A stretch of 64,000 bases of DNA from Mixia osmundae IAM 14324 (GCF_000708205.1 NW_014575557.1:186001-250000); one strand, 5' to 3'. Positions 41,594-54,070 are shown, counted from the stretch's first letter. Translations and numbers: made by a program. Notes: a model not told the origin generated them from the sequence alone.

Positions 41594-42083
41594 CTTGGGC
41601 AGCCAGGCAATGCCAATTGATGCGATGATGGGTGCTCTCCCTGGCCGGCTCTGGCTCTGTGTCGCGATACGCGTCAAATCTTTTGGGCTTACCCTCGTCG
41701 GCCACATCCGCCAGACGGTACTCAAGTCGAGACGAGCGTGCACAGCGTCGGTGCAAGCCTGACCTACGCGGCCGCTCACATTCGCTCATTGCTCACTTCT
41801 CCGAGCTCGCAAGACGCCGCGATTCGGTAGCAAGTACGTGCAAGGAAAAGTACTGACTGCTCAATCCAGCTCGCTCTGTACCGGCGTGTCGTGCTGCGAC
41901 GCATCAGAAAGCGCGCAGATCGACCTTTTTTGCAGTCAGTGAGCAGCTGCAGGACTTCAGCAGTCGGCACGGGCAGCTACCGCCGAAGCGAACCTCAAGG
42001 TTCACAGGCGTTAGCCGAGCCACCCTTTTGCTGAGCTATACGTGTCGATCTCACAGGAGCTGCCTGCTCCAACAAGAGCAAAG
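41594..42083. other. Divergent promoter region (LSM7 and KAP95)
   Basis: About 490 bp between the LSM7 and KAP95 start codons. No supported third gene. Frames here read as low-complexity shadows. Confidence 0.4.
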
Positions 42084-45000
42084 ATGTCAAACGTAGTCGA
42101 GCTGCTCAGCGCGACCCTGTCTGCAGACGCAGCAGCGCGAGAGAACGCTACTTCGTCACTCGAAAGACTAGCAACCGAATCTTTCGGTCCCTATCTCGAC
42201 GCGCTGTCATCTGCCCTGTCCAGCAGTGCCACGCAATCCTACCTGCGCAATGCTGCCGGTCTGGCCATCAAGAACGCGCTTTCTGCGAGAGACACCAGTC
42301 GGCAAGAGGATCTCGCGCTCAAATGGCTAGCAACGGAGCCGGCCACGAGGAACAAGATCAAGACTGACACTCTGCAGACATTGGCGAGCGAAGATCCGGT
42401 GGCGAGAAATGTGGCCGGTCAAGTCGTCGCGGCAGTGGCAGCCATCGAGCTACCTATCGGTCAATGGAACGATCTGATCGAAACAATGCTGCAATATGTC
42501 GGTCATGCAGACAATCCTGGCCTGCGTCAGGCTACATTGCAAGCTATCGGCTACACCTGCGAAACCATCGTCAGTCCCGCAGTCCTTTCTCGTATTCACC
42601 TTCGCTGACGGTTCTGGCCATGACAGAAGCCTGAAGTGTTGGCGCTACAATCAAACCAGATCCTGACCGCGGTCGTGCAGGGCGCAAGGAAGGAGGAGCC
42701 GAGGTTTGTGCTATGCCCCAACTCAAAGCCCACTGGTCTGATGAGGGGCCGGTGTCCTGAAGTACTGCAGTACAGCTTGCTGCAATTCATGCGCTCTTCA
42801 ATTCGCTCGAATTCGTTCGCGAAAACTTCGAACGTGAGGGTGAACGAAACTACATTATGCAGGTCGTCTGCGAAGCTACACAATCTACCTCTTCCGACAT
42901 TCAGATCTCCGCCTTTGAATGTCTCGTTCGGATCATGCACCTCTACTACGACAAAATGAAATTCTACATGGAACGAGCCCTATTCGGCGTGAGTCATGCG
43001 ACACCTCCAATGTTGCCGATCTGACCAAGCTATCAGCTTACGATATTGGGCATGCGACACGAAGACGAACGCGTGGCGCTGCAAGCCGTCGAGTTCTGGT
43101 CTACAGTCTGTGACGAGGAGATCCAATTGGCGCTCGAATCGCAAGAAGCTGCAGAGTACGAGGACGTACCGTTGCGAGAATGTCAATACTATGCCAAGAT
43201 TGCCCTGCCAGAGATCCTGCCAGTTTTGCTACAACTATTGACGCATCAAGAAGAAGACGCAACAGAAGACGAGTGGACAGTCTCTATGGCCGCTGCGACG
43301 TGTCTCGCGCTGCTGGCCCAGAGCGTAGGCGACGGTATCGTCACGCCCATCATCCCCTTTGTCGAGAACCACATCCGATCTAGCAATTGGCGTCACAGGG
43401 AAGCGGCAGTTATGGCATTCGGCTCCATTCTCGACGGACCCGACATCACCTTACTCGAGCCTCTCGTCAAAGAAGCCCTGCCGATTCTCATCGAGATGCT
43501 CCAAGACCCAACCGATCACGTCAAAGACACCACCGCTTGGGCTCTGGCAAAGATCACAGATGCGCTCGTCAGCTCGATCAGACCAGACGAACATTTACCT
43601 AGACTTATCAGTGCTCTGCTCGCCGGCCTCAACGACAGTCCAAGAATTGTCGTCAATTGCTGCTGGGCGTTTATGAACCTCGGTGAACAATTGGGCGACG
43701 AAAGTGCTCCATCTACAACGCTCAGCCAGTATTACGAAACTATCGTCACCGCGCTTCTGACCTACACAGAGAAGTACGCTCAAGCCAGTGCTCTGTACTT
43801 TGCACACAATTCATGGGTTTCGCCTGCAGGTCCTCGAACGAGAACCAATGCAGGACATCAGCGTATGAAGCCCTGTCGATCCTGTCTGCACATGCACCAG
43901 AAGACTGCGTGCAAGTCATTTCCGGATTGACGTTCACCATCATCGAGCGATCGGAGCGACTGCTCAGTATGGCCGATCAGATCCTGGGACAAGACGATAG
44001 GAACAATTACGACGAGCTTCAAAGCAATTTCTGCGCAGTCCTCACAGTACGTGATGATGTGCCGAGGTATGACATAGGCTCATTGGTGACAACAGAGCTT
44101 GGTGAGGAGGATAGGAACGGACCTCAAGCCCATGGCAGACAGAATCATGAGTCTGATGCTCAATCTGATACGAGTCAGCGGCAAGTCTTCCAGCATTCTC
44201 GAGGATGCATTCCTCTGCGTAGGTGCCATGACTTCTGGTACGTGTGCGTCTCAGCTTGTGGTGCTGCTGCTTATGCATATTGCGCTACAGTGCTCGAGCG
44301 AGATTTCCAATTGTATCTGCCCGCTTTCCTACCATTTCTGCAAACGGCACTCAATGCGCACCAAGAGTATCAGCTGTGTGGCGTCGGCGTGGGTCTCATT
44401 GGCGACATCTGTCGTGCGCTCGGCGAGACCAGTCTGCCCTATGCACAGAGCTTCATGGAAGCGCTCCTACAAGATCTGCAATCGACAGTATTGCATCGAA
44501 GCGTCAAACCGCCCATTCTCAGCTGTTTCGGCGATATCGCAATGGCCGTCGGTGCGGGCTTTGAGCCTTTCCTCGAGACGACCGTCAACATCCTGTTACA
44601 AGCTGGCGCGACACGAGCAGATCCGAGTGATTACGATCTGATAGAATACATCAACGAGCTCAGGGAAGGCATATTAGAAGCTTACACTGGCATCATTGGC
44701 GCAATGAAGACGAGCGGCAAAGGTCAGTCGATCGCTCGACCGGTAATGAATCTGGCTGATGTACCTTCTCCAGCGGACGCATTGGTACCTTATGTGCCAT
44801 CGATTCTGACGTTCATCCATCTAGCAGTCACCGATCAAGATCGAACAGACCCAGTCATACGATCCTCTGTTGGCCTGCTGGGCGATCTGGCGGAAGCCTA
44901 TCCGAACGGGCAGATCAAGAATGCTTTGCTCAGCGAATGGGTTTCTGAGCTGCTCAAGAATGCTCGCACGAGAAGTGGCAGCGCTGACACGAAGCGGACT

Positions 45001-45090
45001 GCCAAATGGGCCAAAGAGGTACGCTGATCTACTTGCCAGAGAACCTTGCTGACAGAAGGAACTCAGATGGTCAAGAGAGCGACACAGTAG
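42084..45090 (+). CDS. KAP95: Importin beta-1 (karyopherin)
   Basis: Exons are 42084-42569, 42627-42703, 42763-42988, 43037-43773, 43830-44046, 44096-44237, 44291-45018 and 45067-45090, giving 878 residues. Kap95 carries NLS cargo with importin alpha through nuclear pores and is released by Ran-GTP. It is built of HEAT repeats. Recognisable stretches are LRQATLQAIGYTCETI, LFNSLEFVRENFEREGERNY, IMQVVCEATQS, MAFGSILDGPDITLLEPLV, RTSAYEALSILSAHAPEDC, ILEDAFLCVGAM and a C-terminal WAKEMVKRATQ that needs the last 24-nt exon. All seven introns are GT-AG, 48 to 59 nt. Length matches the family. Confidence 0.95.
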
Positions 45091-45243
45091 ATTGCTAGCG
45101 CAACCCTTCGGCAGCTTACCGCTGGTCACGCCCTCCCTCGCATCCGCATCCTCCCCGGTAAGTCTACAGGTAGGTAGCAGTACGCTCATGCATCCCGACA
45201 AGCGGTCGCGACAGCATGCATTGCGTCTATCCCCAATCGTTGC

Positions 45244-46190
45244 TTAGAGAGACTGCATGCGCATGAATGAGCTCAGATGAAGTTCAATAGTCAGGTCGGA
45301 CAAACCTTGATCTGGACCTCCTTGGCCTCTGCATCTCGCTTGATCTCTTTACCTTTGGCAATTGCTCGATCCTTGTACTGCTCCAGCCGGGCCTCGGTCT
45401 TGTCAAGCGCCGAGGTAAATTTGAGGCCAGACAGTTCTTCAGCTTTTTGGGAGCCATACTCGATGCGCTTCTTTGCGTCGCTTGCGGTCTTTTCTATCCT
45501 GCTCTGTGCCCAGCCGAGCGATTGCCTGGCCTGACCAAATGCTGCATCTTGCGAGCGAGCAAAACCGGGCGCGTGACGGTGTTCTAGCTCGGAGACCCGG
45601 TTGACGAGGTTCTGGGTGGTGGCAGGGAGGAGATAGGACGCGCTGCCGAAGAGGAAGAGCGGTGGGATTGTCAGTCTGAGCAGTATGTTACCTGCTTTGT
45701 GAGCGTGAGCTCATGATGCCTGCAAGCCATGTCATACTGACGGTTGCGCGTGAGGATGGAGCCCGTCAAGGCGGCAATGCCCACACTGCGCCGCCATCAT
45801 GAGATCCGTACTGAGCATGCACAATGAGACAGACTATAGCAAGTGAGGTGTGAGGGGTTCATTGGGTGCTCTTATCGCCTTTGCTTCCTCTGACCAATGC
45901 AAGCCTGAGCACGAGCGCGCATTGACAAGCCTCGAACGTACTAGCGAGTTGGTTTTCTGCGCTTAGCAAGCTATCGACGGTCTTGTTGCTCGCTTGTACC
46001 GTCTGGGCATAGAAAGACTGGAGGTGTTGTCGAGCGACGCCGACGTTTCTCTGCAAGGCGGTGACGGGTCGCTCTTCGAGTTCTATCGTGCCCGAAGGCT
46101 GATCATAGATTGATTTCTGCAGCGCCACTGGAGCTCAATCTCGAGTGAAGCTCCCTCACGAGCTGCACTGACCCTTCGTGGCTGTTCCAT
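45244..46190 (-). CDS. MIC27: MICOS subunit of the Mic26/Mic27 (apolipoprotein O-like) family
   Basis: Exons are 46173-46190, 45938-46116, 45742-45785, 45306-45691 and 45244-45252, giving 211 residues. Mic26/27 proteins sit in the inner mitochondrial membrane at cristae junctions. Evidence is MEQPRRKSIYDQPSG at the start, SVGIAALTGSILTRNR-like and NILLRLTIPPLFLFGSASYL membrane segments, then NLVNRVSELEHRH and an amphipathic helical tail. The first exon encodes six residues and the last only SL plus stop. Intron 2 is 152 nt and the others 50 to 56 nt. The last intron has GTTTGT, CTGAC and TGCAG; without it the protein would end at 45291 with KVCPT instead. Confidence 0.8.
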
Positions 46191-46313
46191 CGCTCTGTGC
46201 CAGACAGCGGTGCGGTCGCCGCTTGCAAGCTTGCCCACTGCCTCGCGACAAACTTTCGAGCTTCGTGCTTCGAGCTGAGCTGATCTTCGAGGGAGGAGCA
46301 TCAGGTGACGACG

Positions 46314-46766
46314 ATGCAGTCGAGCGGTGTCAGGCTGGCACGCTCGGCTTGGAAGGGTCAGTCCGACCGAGACAGGTCCAGCCTATGCTGACAAGCCAGA
46401 GTGGCAGGACCGTACTTCACTTCCTTTCCGATCCAGCGTAAGCCTGCAGGACCGGGTCAGGCGCCTCAGGTCATCCTGACCGATCATCGAGCGTGTACCA
46501 TTCTGCCCAGCTTCGTAGGGTCAGCACGGGCTCGCACGGATGAGCTGAAGTAAGCTCATATTGAGAGACGTGAGGACAGGATGCGATTCGCTGTTCACAA
46601 TGGAAAGAGCTACTTGCCCATCACGATCACGAGCGCTATGGTCGGTCACAAGCTAGGAGAGCAAGTGTACACCGCATCCACTGTCGTGCGTGCTCTGATC
46701 GAGGCATTCTACAGGTTCAGCGTCACCCGGAAACGATTCTCGTACAAGCAGAGCAAGAACAGGTAG
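46314..46766 (+). CDS. RSM19: Mitochondrial ribosomal protein uS19m
   Basis: Exons are 46314-46356, 46408-46519, 46580-46660 and 46715-46766, giving 95 residues. It is the S19 protein of the mitochondrial small subunit head. All S19 marks are present: [51 protein letters not shown] and [13 protein letters not shown]. The last intron (46661-46714) must be GC-AG (GGAGA|GCAAGT...TACAG|GTTC). Only this join gives [11 protein letters not shown]; the GT three bases downstream breaks the frame. It is divergent from the MICOS gene with 123 bp between starts. Confidence 0.93.
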
Positions 46767-46840
46767 TCCCCATCTTGCGACGCTGTAGCAGATCTGTATT
46801 GTTGTAAAAGGCCCACACTTGCAATACCTCAACAACAACG

Positions 46841-48935
46841 TCACTCGTCTTCAGTACCCATCTTGAACTTCTTGCGCCTGTTCGGTAGCTCAAAGTCCGG
46901 TCTCGGTCGCTTGTCATCTCGCAAAGACGCGCCTTGGTCGGCTTGACCGTACTCGATAACGAGATGTCGTCCGAGCAAATGGGTCTGCGAGAGCGCTTGC
47001 TTGGCTTCTTTCGCTTCGGCAGTGCTCCTGAATTCGACAAAGGCGAATCCTCGAGTGTGTCTGTCGGCCTTGCGAGGCATACGCAAAGACTTGATATTGC
47101 CATATGACTTGAACAGAGCTTGGAGCTCTTTCTTTGAGACTTCAAATGGCACATTCTTGATGACGAGCGTACTCGTCGGTCGCCCTGCTTTGCTCTCCTG
47201 TGCTTCACCGCCAGCTCCTTTGGCATCTTGACCTCTTCGTGCACGCGCTAGCAGCAGCGGCCTGCCTTCGAGGAGCTGACCCTGTCGTCTCGTCATGGCA
47301 GCTTGAGCATTACCCTCGGTATCGAACCCGACGAATCCATAGCCGAGAGATGCGGCCGTTTTCGCAACGCCACTGACATCGGTCTTGCGCATCTGCACTC
47401 GAGCAAAGCGATAGCCTGCCAGATCTGAGAACATTGCCTGCAGGCGCTCCGACGTGACTTGAAAGGACAGGTTCTTTACGTAGAGCGTGTTCTCGTCCGG
47501 CTGCTCACTCGGCTGGCCTTCTGGGATTGCAGACACACTGGGCGCAACGTCGTCATCGTCTCGGATAGGCTGATTGACGAGCGCGAGGGGCGCACGCTCG
47601 AGATAGAGCACAGCGTTACCGATGCGTTTGTATGCAAGCGTTTTATAAGCCTTGTTGGCACCGTCCACATCTGTGAATTCGACAATAGCCAGTGTGGCGC
47701 TCGGCGGCATGAGGACATTCTTTACTTGGCCACTGGCATCGAACATGAGCTTGAGCGCAGAAGGTTGCGTGCCAGCTGGTATGTTCTTGACGAGGAGCAT
47801 CGTCTTTGATTTGGGACCCGGCTTGTTGAGCGCAAGGAGATCGACACCTGCTTTGGCAAAGTAGGTACGGCTTTCGTCGATCAATTGGCTTTCTGCTAGC
47901 GCAAGTCGAACAGCGGCATTTTCTGATCCTCTTCCTACGAGATCGTCTTTGCTGACTCCGAGCCTGTCTGCCATCGTCGCCATCACGGCATCCGGCTGCA
48001 GCACGAGATGTCAGTATGCCCATCGGACGCGAGCACGATGAGCTTACCGTCATCTGAAGCGAACTCCAGGCAAGATCACGTCGATCCAACAATCCCTTGC
48101 TCTTACTGTTCTTGCCTGGTCGGGCCTGATCTGCTTCGCCAGGACGAGCAGCAGCAAGCATGACGTGCAGCAATCGTCCGTGCAGAATCGTTCCGTCGAG
48201 CGCTGAACGAGCCTGCTCTGCTTCCTTTGCAGTCTCAAAGGTCACATACGCTAGCCCTCTGCGCTCCGTCTTGTCTTCGTCGACGAGATGGACGTGGCTC
48301 ACCCGCCCGTGTTGGGCAAAAGTCGTTTGTAGATCGCTCGATCGCACCGTGAAGGCGAGGTTACGCAGAAACAGTCTGTTCGTCGTCAGCGTATCCTCAT
48401 CCTCAGGCGCTACTGATGGAGCTACGGGTGCCTCTGCTATCTTGCTAGTAGATGGAACTGGCGATGCTGATCGCACTGCATCCTCGGCAGGCTGTGAGAC
48501 TTCTTGCTGTCGGCCAGCAAGACGACGAGTGAGATAAGCCAGATCATCGTCGCCTGCTTCATCAGCACTCGGTGGGCTCCTCGAGCTTCTGTCGCCCGCT
48601 GCTTGCAGCTCCTCTGCCTGCTGCTCAGGTTTTGGCAGTAGTGCTTCTTGCACGACAAGAGCTTCTTGCTTCACTGTCGGCACGCGAGGCTTGGCAAAGT
48701 CGACGATGATCTTTGAGCCTGACAGATAAGTGTTGTTGTAGTGATCTCTGGCCAGCGCAGCCTGTTCGGCCGTGGCAAATCCTAGAAACGCAATTCTTCG
48801 ACTTCGACCATCCTTTTTCGATGCGATCCTGCTGTCTGTGATGTCGACCTGCAAGTGCGCTGAGAAGTGCTTCTTGAGCTCCTCGGCAGTCGTTGTCGGC
48901 TGCACCTGCTTGACTACCAGTCTTGTCGTAGCCAT
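46841..48935 (-). CDS. MRD1: Multiple RRM ribosome-biogenesis protein Mrd1
   Basis: Exons are 48048-48935 and 46841-47995, giving 680 residues. Mrd1 binds pre-18S rRNA and is needed for early processing in the small-subunit processome. Five RNA-recognition motifs are visible in order: TRLVVKQVQPTTTAEELKKH, NRLFLRNLAFTVRSSDLQTT, KTMLLVKNIPAGTQPSALKL, NTLYVKNLSFQVTSERLQAM and STLVIKNVPFEVSKKELQAL, with RGLAYVTF- and RGFAFVEF-type RNP1 strands. The linker after RRM1 is acidic and Pro/Ser-rich. The intron is 52 nt, phase 0. The ATG at 48935 directly precedes RRM1. It converges on RSM19, leaving 74 bp. Confidence 0.93.
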
Positions 48936-49105
48936 CCTCGCATTCAACGCCCTCGACCCGAACCGAATCGTTGCCTCGCTGAATTGTGTTGTGCATGTAG
49001 CGCAACATGTCAATTGATATCCCCCTGCGCGGATCCGGCCATTGGAGAAAAGGTACAAAAGCGTATCTTGAACCACGAGCTACGAGCCGAGTGCGCCAGG
49101 ACATC

Positions 49106-49724
49106 ATGCTCGTCAACGATGAAGACTTCCAGACACTTTTGCTCGTTGCAGTCACGTCCATTTCCATGTGCGCGGCCACCTTGTTCACTCGGAAGGCAAC
49201 GCAAGTAAGTCAGACATCTATAACAAAGGGGACGCTGAGTTTGCGGGCAGCGCTCCCGAACCGAGTCTGCCGCTCGAGATACCAGACTCCAAGAATTGAT
49301 CTCCGCAGAGGCGAAGTGGCCAGATATCGACGCCCCGGCTTACTTACCGCCTTTTCGTGAGATACAAGTCGGCACCGCACCGCGTACCATACTGCTGCAA
49401 GCTCAGCTACAACTCGATTCTGCTGTAGAAACCTTGCAAGCATACGATACCGCCCAGAAGCATAATGCGGCAGCGCTTCTGTCTGGTCTGCAAGCACTCG
49501 CGGTTCTGGAGCAGGAGGAGGCCGAGCGGCGAGAGCCGAACTACTTTGGCGAGACAATGATCGATCCTTGCGAAGCATTTTCTGCCGAGATTCGAAGACT
49601 TGTCGTAGCGAGCTCTGACACAAAAGCTCCAGCTGAGATTGGGCGCGCCCGAGAGTTCTTGCGGTCGATTGAGACCAGGACGAGCAATAGACGCGATATG
49701 CGAAGATCATCATGGACACTGTAA
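49106..49724 (+). CDS. Small single-pass membrane protein, unknown
   Basis: Exons are 49106-49204 and 49251-49724, giving 190 residues. One hydrophobic helix near the N-terminus (LLLVAVTSISMCAATLF) is followed by a hydrophilic, helical domain (AKWPDIDAPAYLPPFREIQV, AQLQLDSAVETLQAYDTAQK, EEAERREPNYFGETMIDPCE). The intron has a perfect GTAAGT donor and GGGCAG acceptor. I do not recognise the family. An organelle-membrane location is plausible. It is divergent from MRD1 with 170 bp between starts. Confidence 0.6.
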
Positions 49725-50781
49725 AGTAGCATTGCAGATTTGATACGTTTGCAATGCATGGTCGTAGATATTACTGCAGGCTTTTAGGCTCTCGCGGGCT
49801 TAGAAATGTTCTCTCAGCTTCGATTGCTCTCCGTCTTTAGGCGGCCGCCCTCGAATGATGAGTGCATGCCGTCTACTGCCAATCAATCTTGTATGTCACG
49901 GGGCCTGCTGATTGTGACAGTCTTGCTTGCCGCACGTCGACGTCTGCACCATTTGAACATTAGCTTAATGTTTCCATTAGCTTGACAGCGATATGCACCG
50001 TCTGGCAAACTCGCGGTCGCTTCGTCGCGTAAGTTGGCGATTTGCGGTGACGGCAAAGGTACAGGTGCAGCCGAGAATGAGTACCAAGCCGGCGGATGGC
50101 ATACGTTCCAGAAGCCGAGCATAATATTCCATACTCTTCTCGATCAGCAAAGGCAACATCGGTCTTGCAAAGTATGCAGCGAGAATCAATGCTTGAGCTG
50201 CTGCTGAGCTGAGAGACCTTGCGGTGAGCTGCATCTTTCCATGTTGTCCGATGAAAGTCTGAAGTCTACGGGCTCCTGACGACGGTTGGCAGATTTTCGA
50301 AGCGTACGTGTAGGGCGCAAGGTGGCCGGTGACGCCGAATTCGAAGTACGTATGGTTATCAACGTGATGTAGTCGTGCTCTGAGAAGCCGCATGGCCATG
50401 GTGCATACGCTCAGGCGCAAAGCTGCTCGTGGCAGATCCGGGGCACATCTAGCAATGCAGTCATCTGTTTCTCTCACGGATGTCGAGGTGACACGCACAC
50501 GCTCATTGCACACCCTTCCTCTGCATCAGCGCTTTGTCTACAATGCAGCAAAATGAGAGCCTCCTCAAGCACGAATCTCCTGCAGTCACGGGACCGGCGC
50601 GTTTTCTCAGATCCTCTGCCGTCGGATAGCAAAGTCTGGCCCAACGCAGTGGAAGTGTGCGATCGCGACTACAAAGACAACTACGTACAAAGACTGGGAT
50701 GGCAGCGCGATACCGTGCGTGCCAGGGAGACCCCCTTTTAGAGATTATATACTCGATATCTGCCAAAGGCCTGAGCTCATC
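49725..50781. other. Gene-poor gap upstream of the STE3 receptor
   Basis: About 1 kb. The only sizeable frame is on the minus strand (ATG at about 50400 down to 49977). It would encode roughly 140 residues with one hydrophobic helix (SAGLVLILGCTCTFAV) and no known domain; I give it about 0.25 as a gene. The remainder should hold the STE3 promoter, with a TATATA-like stretch (GATTATATACTCG) at about 50743-50755, some 30 to 40 bp before the STE3 ATG. Confidence 0.35.
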
Positions 50782-52110
50782 ATGACTGCGACCGTGTTTG
50801 CTGCAGCATCTGGCATTACTGCAATTCTCAACATTGTGCCCTTCTTGTGGCATCTACAAAACAGTAATTCGGGTCCAATATGTCTGGTGCGTGCGCTCCG
50901 CGCTCAGCTACGTTCATTCATCACATACTGAGTAGTCCTTGCAGGGCTTTTGGATCATACTGATGAACTTCCTGTACTTCGTGAGCGCATTATCAGTCGT
51001 CATCAACCTAGCTGATGCTATGCAGATAAACGCACTCGTCTGGGCGAACGATGCGCTGAATCGGGCTCCAGCCTTCTGCGATATCACCGCCAAAGTCAGC
51101 TCATCTCTGCAAAAGGCATCTTTCTCGGGCGCTGACATTGTCATAGCTGCAATTGGCTGGACCGATCGGAGTGCTGGTTGCAGATCTTTGCATCTTGCGA
51201 TTCCTTGCTCAGATCGTCAGCCCAAAATGCAGGATGATCACTGCTCAGTCACGGCGCAGAGCATCGATTTACGACTATTGCTTCTCTCTTGGCCTGCCGG
51301 TCCTTGTAATGGCGACCCATATCATCTATCAGCCTTATAGATTCGGTCTAGCAAAGAACTTCGGATGTCTGACGACCTTGGTGTTAACGTGGCCGACTTA
51401 CATTCTGTTTCTGATCTGGCCGCCTATCCTGTCGTTCGTTGCTTGCGTCTACGCGGTGTACATCGCAGCCAGGCTCATCAAGCATCGAAGAGCCTTCGGC
51501 AAGACTATACAACAGAGCGGTTCTGCGATCACGCCCTCTCGCTTTGTTCGATTGGGTCTACTATCGACTTGTTTCGTGCTGTTTAATTTGCCACTGTCTA
51601 TCTATAATATCCTCATCGTGCAAGAAAGCTCTGGCGGTTATATCGACTATTCGTGGGACTTCATACACGCCGACGTCTGTGTCATAATGCTCTGTGCAAG
51701 CTTGTGCTGAAAGAATGGTGCAGATGAAATATATCCAGTTCTATCCACTCAATCCGCCGACCACCACTATCGGCAACTGGTCACTGGTCATTGCGGGTCT
51801 CTTAGTCTTTCTCTTCTTTGGCTTCGGCTCAGAGTCGATGTCATACTACCGTGCGGTCTACTACCGAACCGCATCCCTGCTTCGCCTGCGAAGGCATGCA
51901 GTCAAGCCCTCAGGAGCCGATCCGGCCCAAGTTCATCTCAGGCGAGATGTGTCAAACGTCAGCCACAGTGGCGAATGGAAACGTCCGATAGAGGACCTAG
52001 TCAGCCCTTCGAAGAGCGACTCGCGGCCTTTTCAAGGTCTGCAGGAGGTCAAGTTGCCCGCAAGCCAGGTAGATGGAGTGTATGTTGAGATCCAAGCCAA
52101 AACGATCTAG
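50782..52110 (+). CDS. STE3: STE3-type lipopeptide pheromone receptor (class D GPCR)
   Basis: Exons are 50782-50886, 50945-51094, 51147-51674 and 51724-52110, giving 389 residues. Basidiomycete Ste3 receptors bind farnesylated peptide pheromones and signal through a G protein to the mating MAPK pathway. Seven hydrophobic segments are visible, including GITAILNIVPFLWHL, FWIILMNFLYFVSALSVVI, GPIGVLVADLCILRFL, PVLVMATHIIYQPYRFG, ILFLIWPPILSFVACVYAVY, TCFVLFNLPLSIYNIL and LVIAGLLVFLFFGFGSESM. The family's AxxFCDITAK and YQPYRF are present. The last exon supplies TM7 and a tail of about 90 residues. Introns are 49 to 58 nt GT-AG. This receptor sits 2 kb from the pheromone genes. Confidence 0.93.
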
Positions 52111-52221
52111 AGGGCTTTCCTGGCTTTGCTAGCTTTCGTGTTTGATGCTTTCAATTTGCAGAATGCCTGTAACGCTACCGACAGGAAGTCTGCATTGTAC
52201 ACTCAATGCAATGCATAGCGC

Positions 52222-52844
52222 CTAGTAGAATGTTGACGGGCGGGTGGCCGAAAAGGTACCGCGAGTCTTGGTGACGCGATGAGGCAGCGGGAAGCGCAGC
52301 TTGGGCGTCAGTAGCTGCTTGAGGTGCGCACGTCGAACATCGCTCGTGCTCTTGAGCTCGGCAACACGGAGAATCTGAGGCCTGCTTCAGTAATGCGCAA
52401 ATGCAGCATGACAAGGGCAGCATTACCTGGATTGAGCTGAATCTGGCGCGATGACGGGCAGCCATGTCTTGGTAGCAAGTATGGACGGCATCGGCACGGG
52501 TGAGTTCTCGATATTCTCTGTACATGTTGTGGGTGCCAGAGCGAGAGTCGTATCGAATCCAGATGCCGAAGTTTTTCACCTTCAGCGGTCTCTTCTCAGA
52601 GATCTGCATGCCAATCTGTCAGTCCTACGAATGTCGAATGAACACTGCCACTCGCTTTGTTGATTGCCACGAGCTCGCCGGCGGTCTTCTTGACCTTGCG
52701 CAACTTTCTCAGGTAGTACCAGAATCGCGAACGAGCAACGACCTCGTTGGGTGCGAAGATGCGCATGCGGTAGAGCTTGGGCTCGGCAGCATCTGCCGAC
52801 GGCAGCTTGCGACCGACGACCTGATACTCTGACAAGCGACCCAT
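52222..52844 (-). CDS. RPL20: Cytosolic 60S ribosomal protein eL20 (L18a)
   Basis: Exons are 52656-52844, 52427-52603 and 52222-52374, giving 172 residues, the normal family length. Family stretches run end to end: [71 protein letters not shown] and a final RPSTFY. Intron 1 (52604-52655) starts GCGAGT after AINK and ends GCATGCAG, giving [18 protein letters not shown] choices break the frame. This is the gene called RibL18ae in red yeasts, where I recall it as linked to the PR locus. Confidence 0.95.
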
Positions 52845-53073
52845 CTTATTGCTAGACGAACCGGGCTACAGACTGGCGATGTGGTCCCGGCAACGCGGCC
52901 CGATTTTCACTCAGATTGTCTTGTCAGTATTCGATGACGCGTCGATAAAGTAGCGTAAATACCAGCGGACAATCGATAGGATGCAGAGACCCTTATACAA
53001 CAGCGACCATGCCCAGCGAGACACAGCATCAGCGAGTCATATCTACCAATGACTCTTGCTCGAGCTACGGCGG

Positions 53074-53559
53074 TCAGAAGGAATACGATCGCCTAAGCTG
53101 CGCCCTTTCGAGCTCGAGAGCTGCTCCGACGTGCTCGTCAATGAGGCGCTGCATGTGTTTCGTCTGCACGGCTAGTCCACGCCGTAACTCGGACCTCTCT
53201 TTTGCTCTCGCACGGAGTAAGGCCTCTATGTACTGTCGATCATACGCGGTTCCCGTCGTGTTTGTGCCTTTCATAGTCGCAACCCGTTCTTCGAGCCGAG
53301 AGAGGAGAATATTCCAGTCTGCCTCTTGCCGTTGCAAATCCTAGGTCAAATCAGTACTTGCTGGTCAAAGGCCGCAAAGGTCAACCTACTTTAATCTCAA
53401 CATCGAGTGGCTCGATAGCATTTTGCCAGAATATTGCAACGCCAAGCACTATAGCGCCGACCTTGGATAGCTCAATGATATGGGGCCACGAGACTGTGAG
53501 CGTATTCCTTCGGCTTTGCGTTGTAGATGATGCACGAAGAGCTCACAGTAGGTCAGCAT
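53074..53559 (-). CDS. Small membrane/coiled-coil protein, unknown
   Basis: Exons are 53547-53559, 53390-53493 and 53074-53340, giving 127 residues. It starts MLTYFSWPHIIELSKVGAIV with one hydrophobic segment (VGAIVLGVAIFWQNAI), followed by a charged, mostly helical region (DWNILLSRLEERVATMKG, ALLRARAKERSELRRGLAVQ). Three exons with GTGAGC and GTAGGT donors keep frame. The first coding exon is 13 nt. I do not recognise the family. It ends the row of genes just left of the palindrome, 280 bp from the left arm. Confidence 0.6.
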
Positions 53560-54070
53560 TTGCACTTTTCGCACCGCGCGCCGATCGTGCGTAACGTCAC
53601 GGTGACGAGGAGCTTCTTCAATGAGCTCGTATCAGGCTCCAATGCAATGACTGTACACCGGTGTGCCAGTGCGTGCTGCGGCCGGTGTATGCTTTGTGCG
53701 TAACGCGGTCCTTGTTTTCACAAGGCGAGCCAATACAACGGTAGCGCGATCACCAATCCTCACAATGGGCATTGGGCTAGTTTGCACAGCTTTCACAGTA
53801 TTCAAGTACCACCAGAATGGCAATGGTCACATTGTCGAGGCCGCCACTTCTCTTTGTGCGAGCGATCACCCACGACAGAAGCTCGGCTTGCTGGCACGAT
53901 CACACTCGATCATCATCAACAGAGACGCTCATATCGGCACATGATCAAGATCATGGCAATGTCCGCGTTCGATCACGATAGCCAATCGGTCGTCCCTTTA
54001 TGACCGTGACCGTGCAGAATGAGAGAAGGCGGGCGGGCGGGCGTCTTTGTCTGCGCGCTCGCTCGAGATC

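Noticed and set aside
46437-46470. A third intron in RSM19 starting GTAAGC at 46440
   Set aside because: Reading straight through gives a continuous family-like sequence ([16 protein letters not shown]); the candidate acceptors give introns that are too short or break the frame.
50040-50513. Minus-strand 178-codon frame as a firm gene
   Set aside because: It has one hydrophobic helix but no domain, splice logic or neighbour evidence; kept only as a low-weight note in the gap entry.
50503-50853. Minus-strand 116-codon frame overlapping STE3 exon 1
   Set aside because: It overlaps a well-supported receptor exon, has no domain and reads like a shadow frame.
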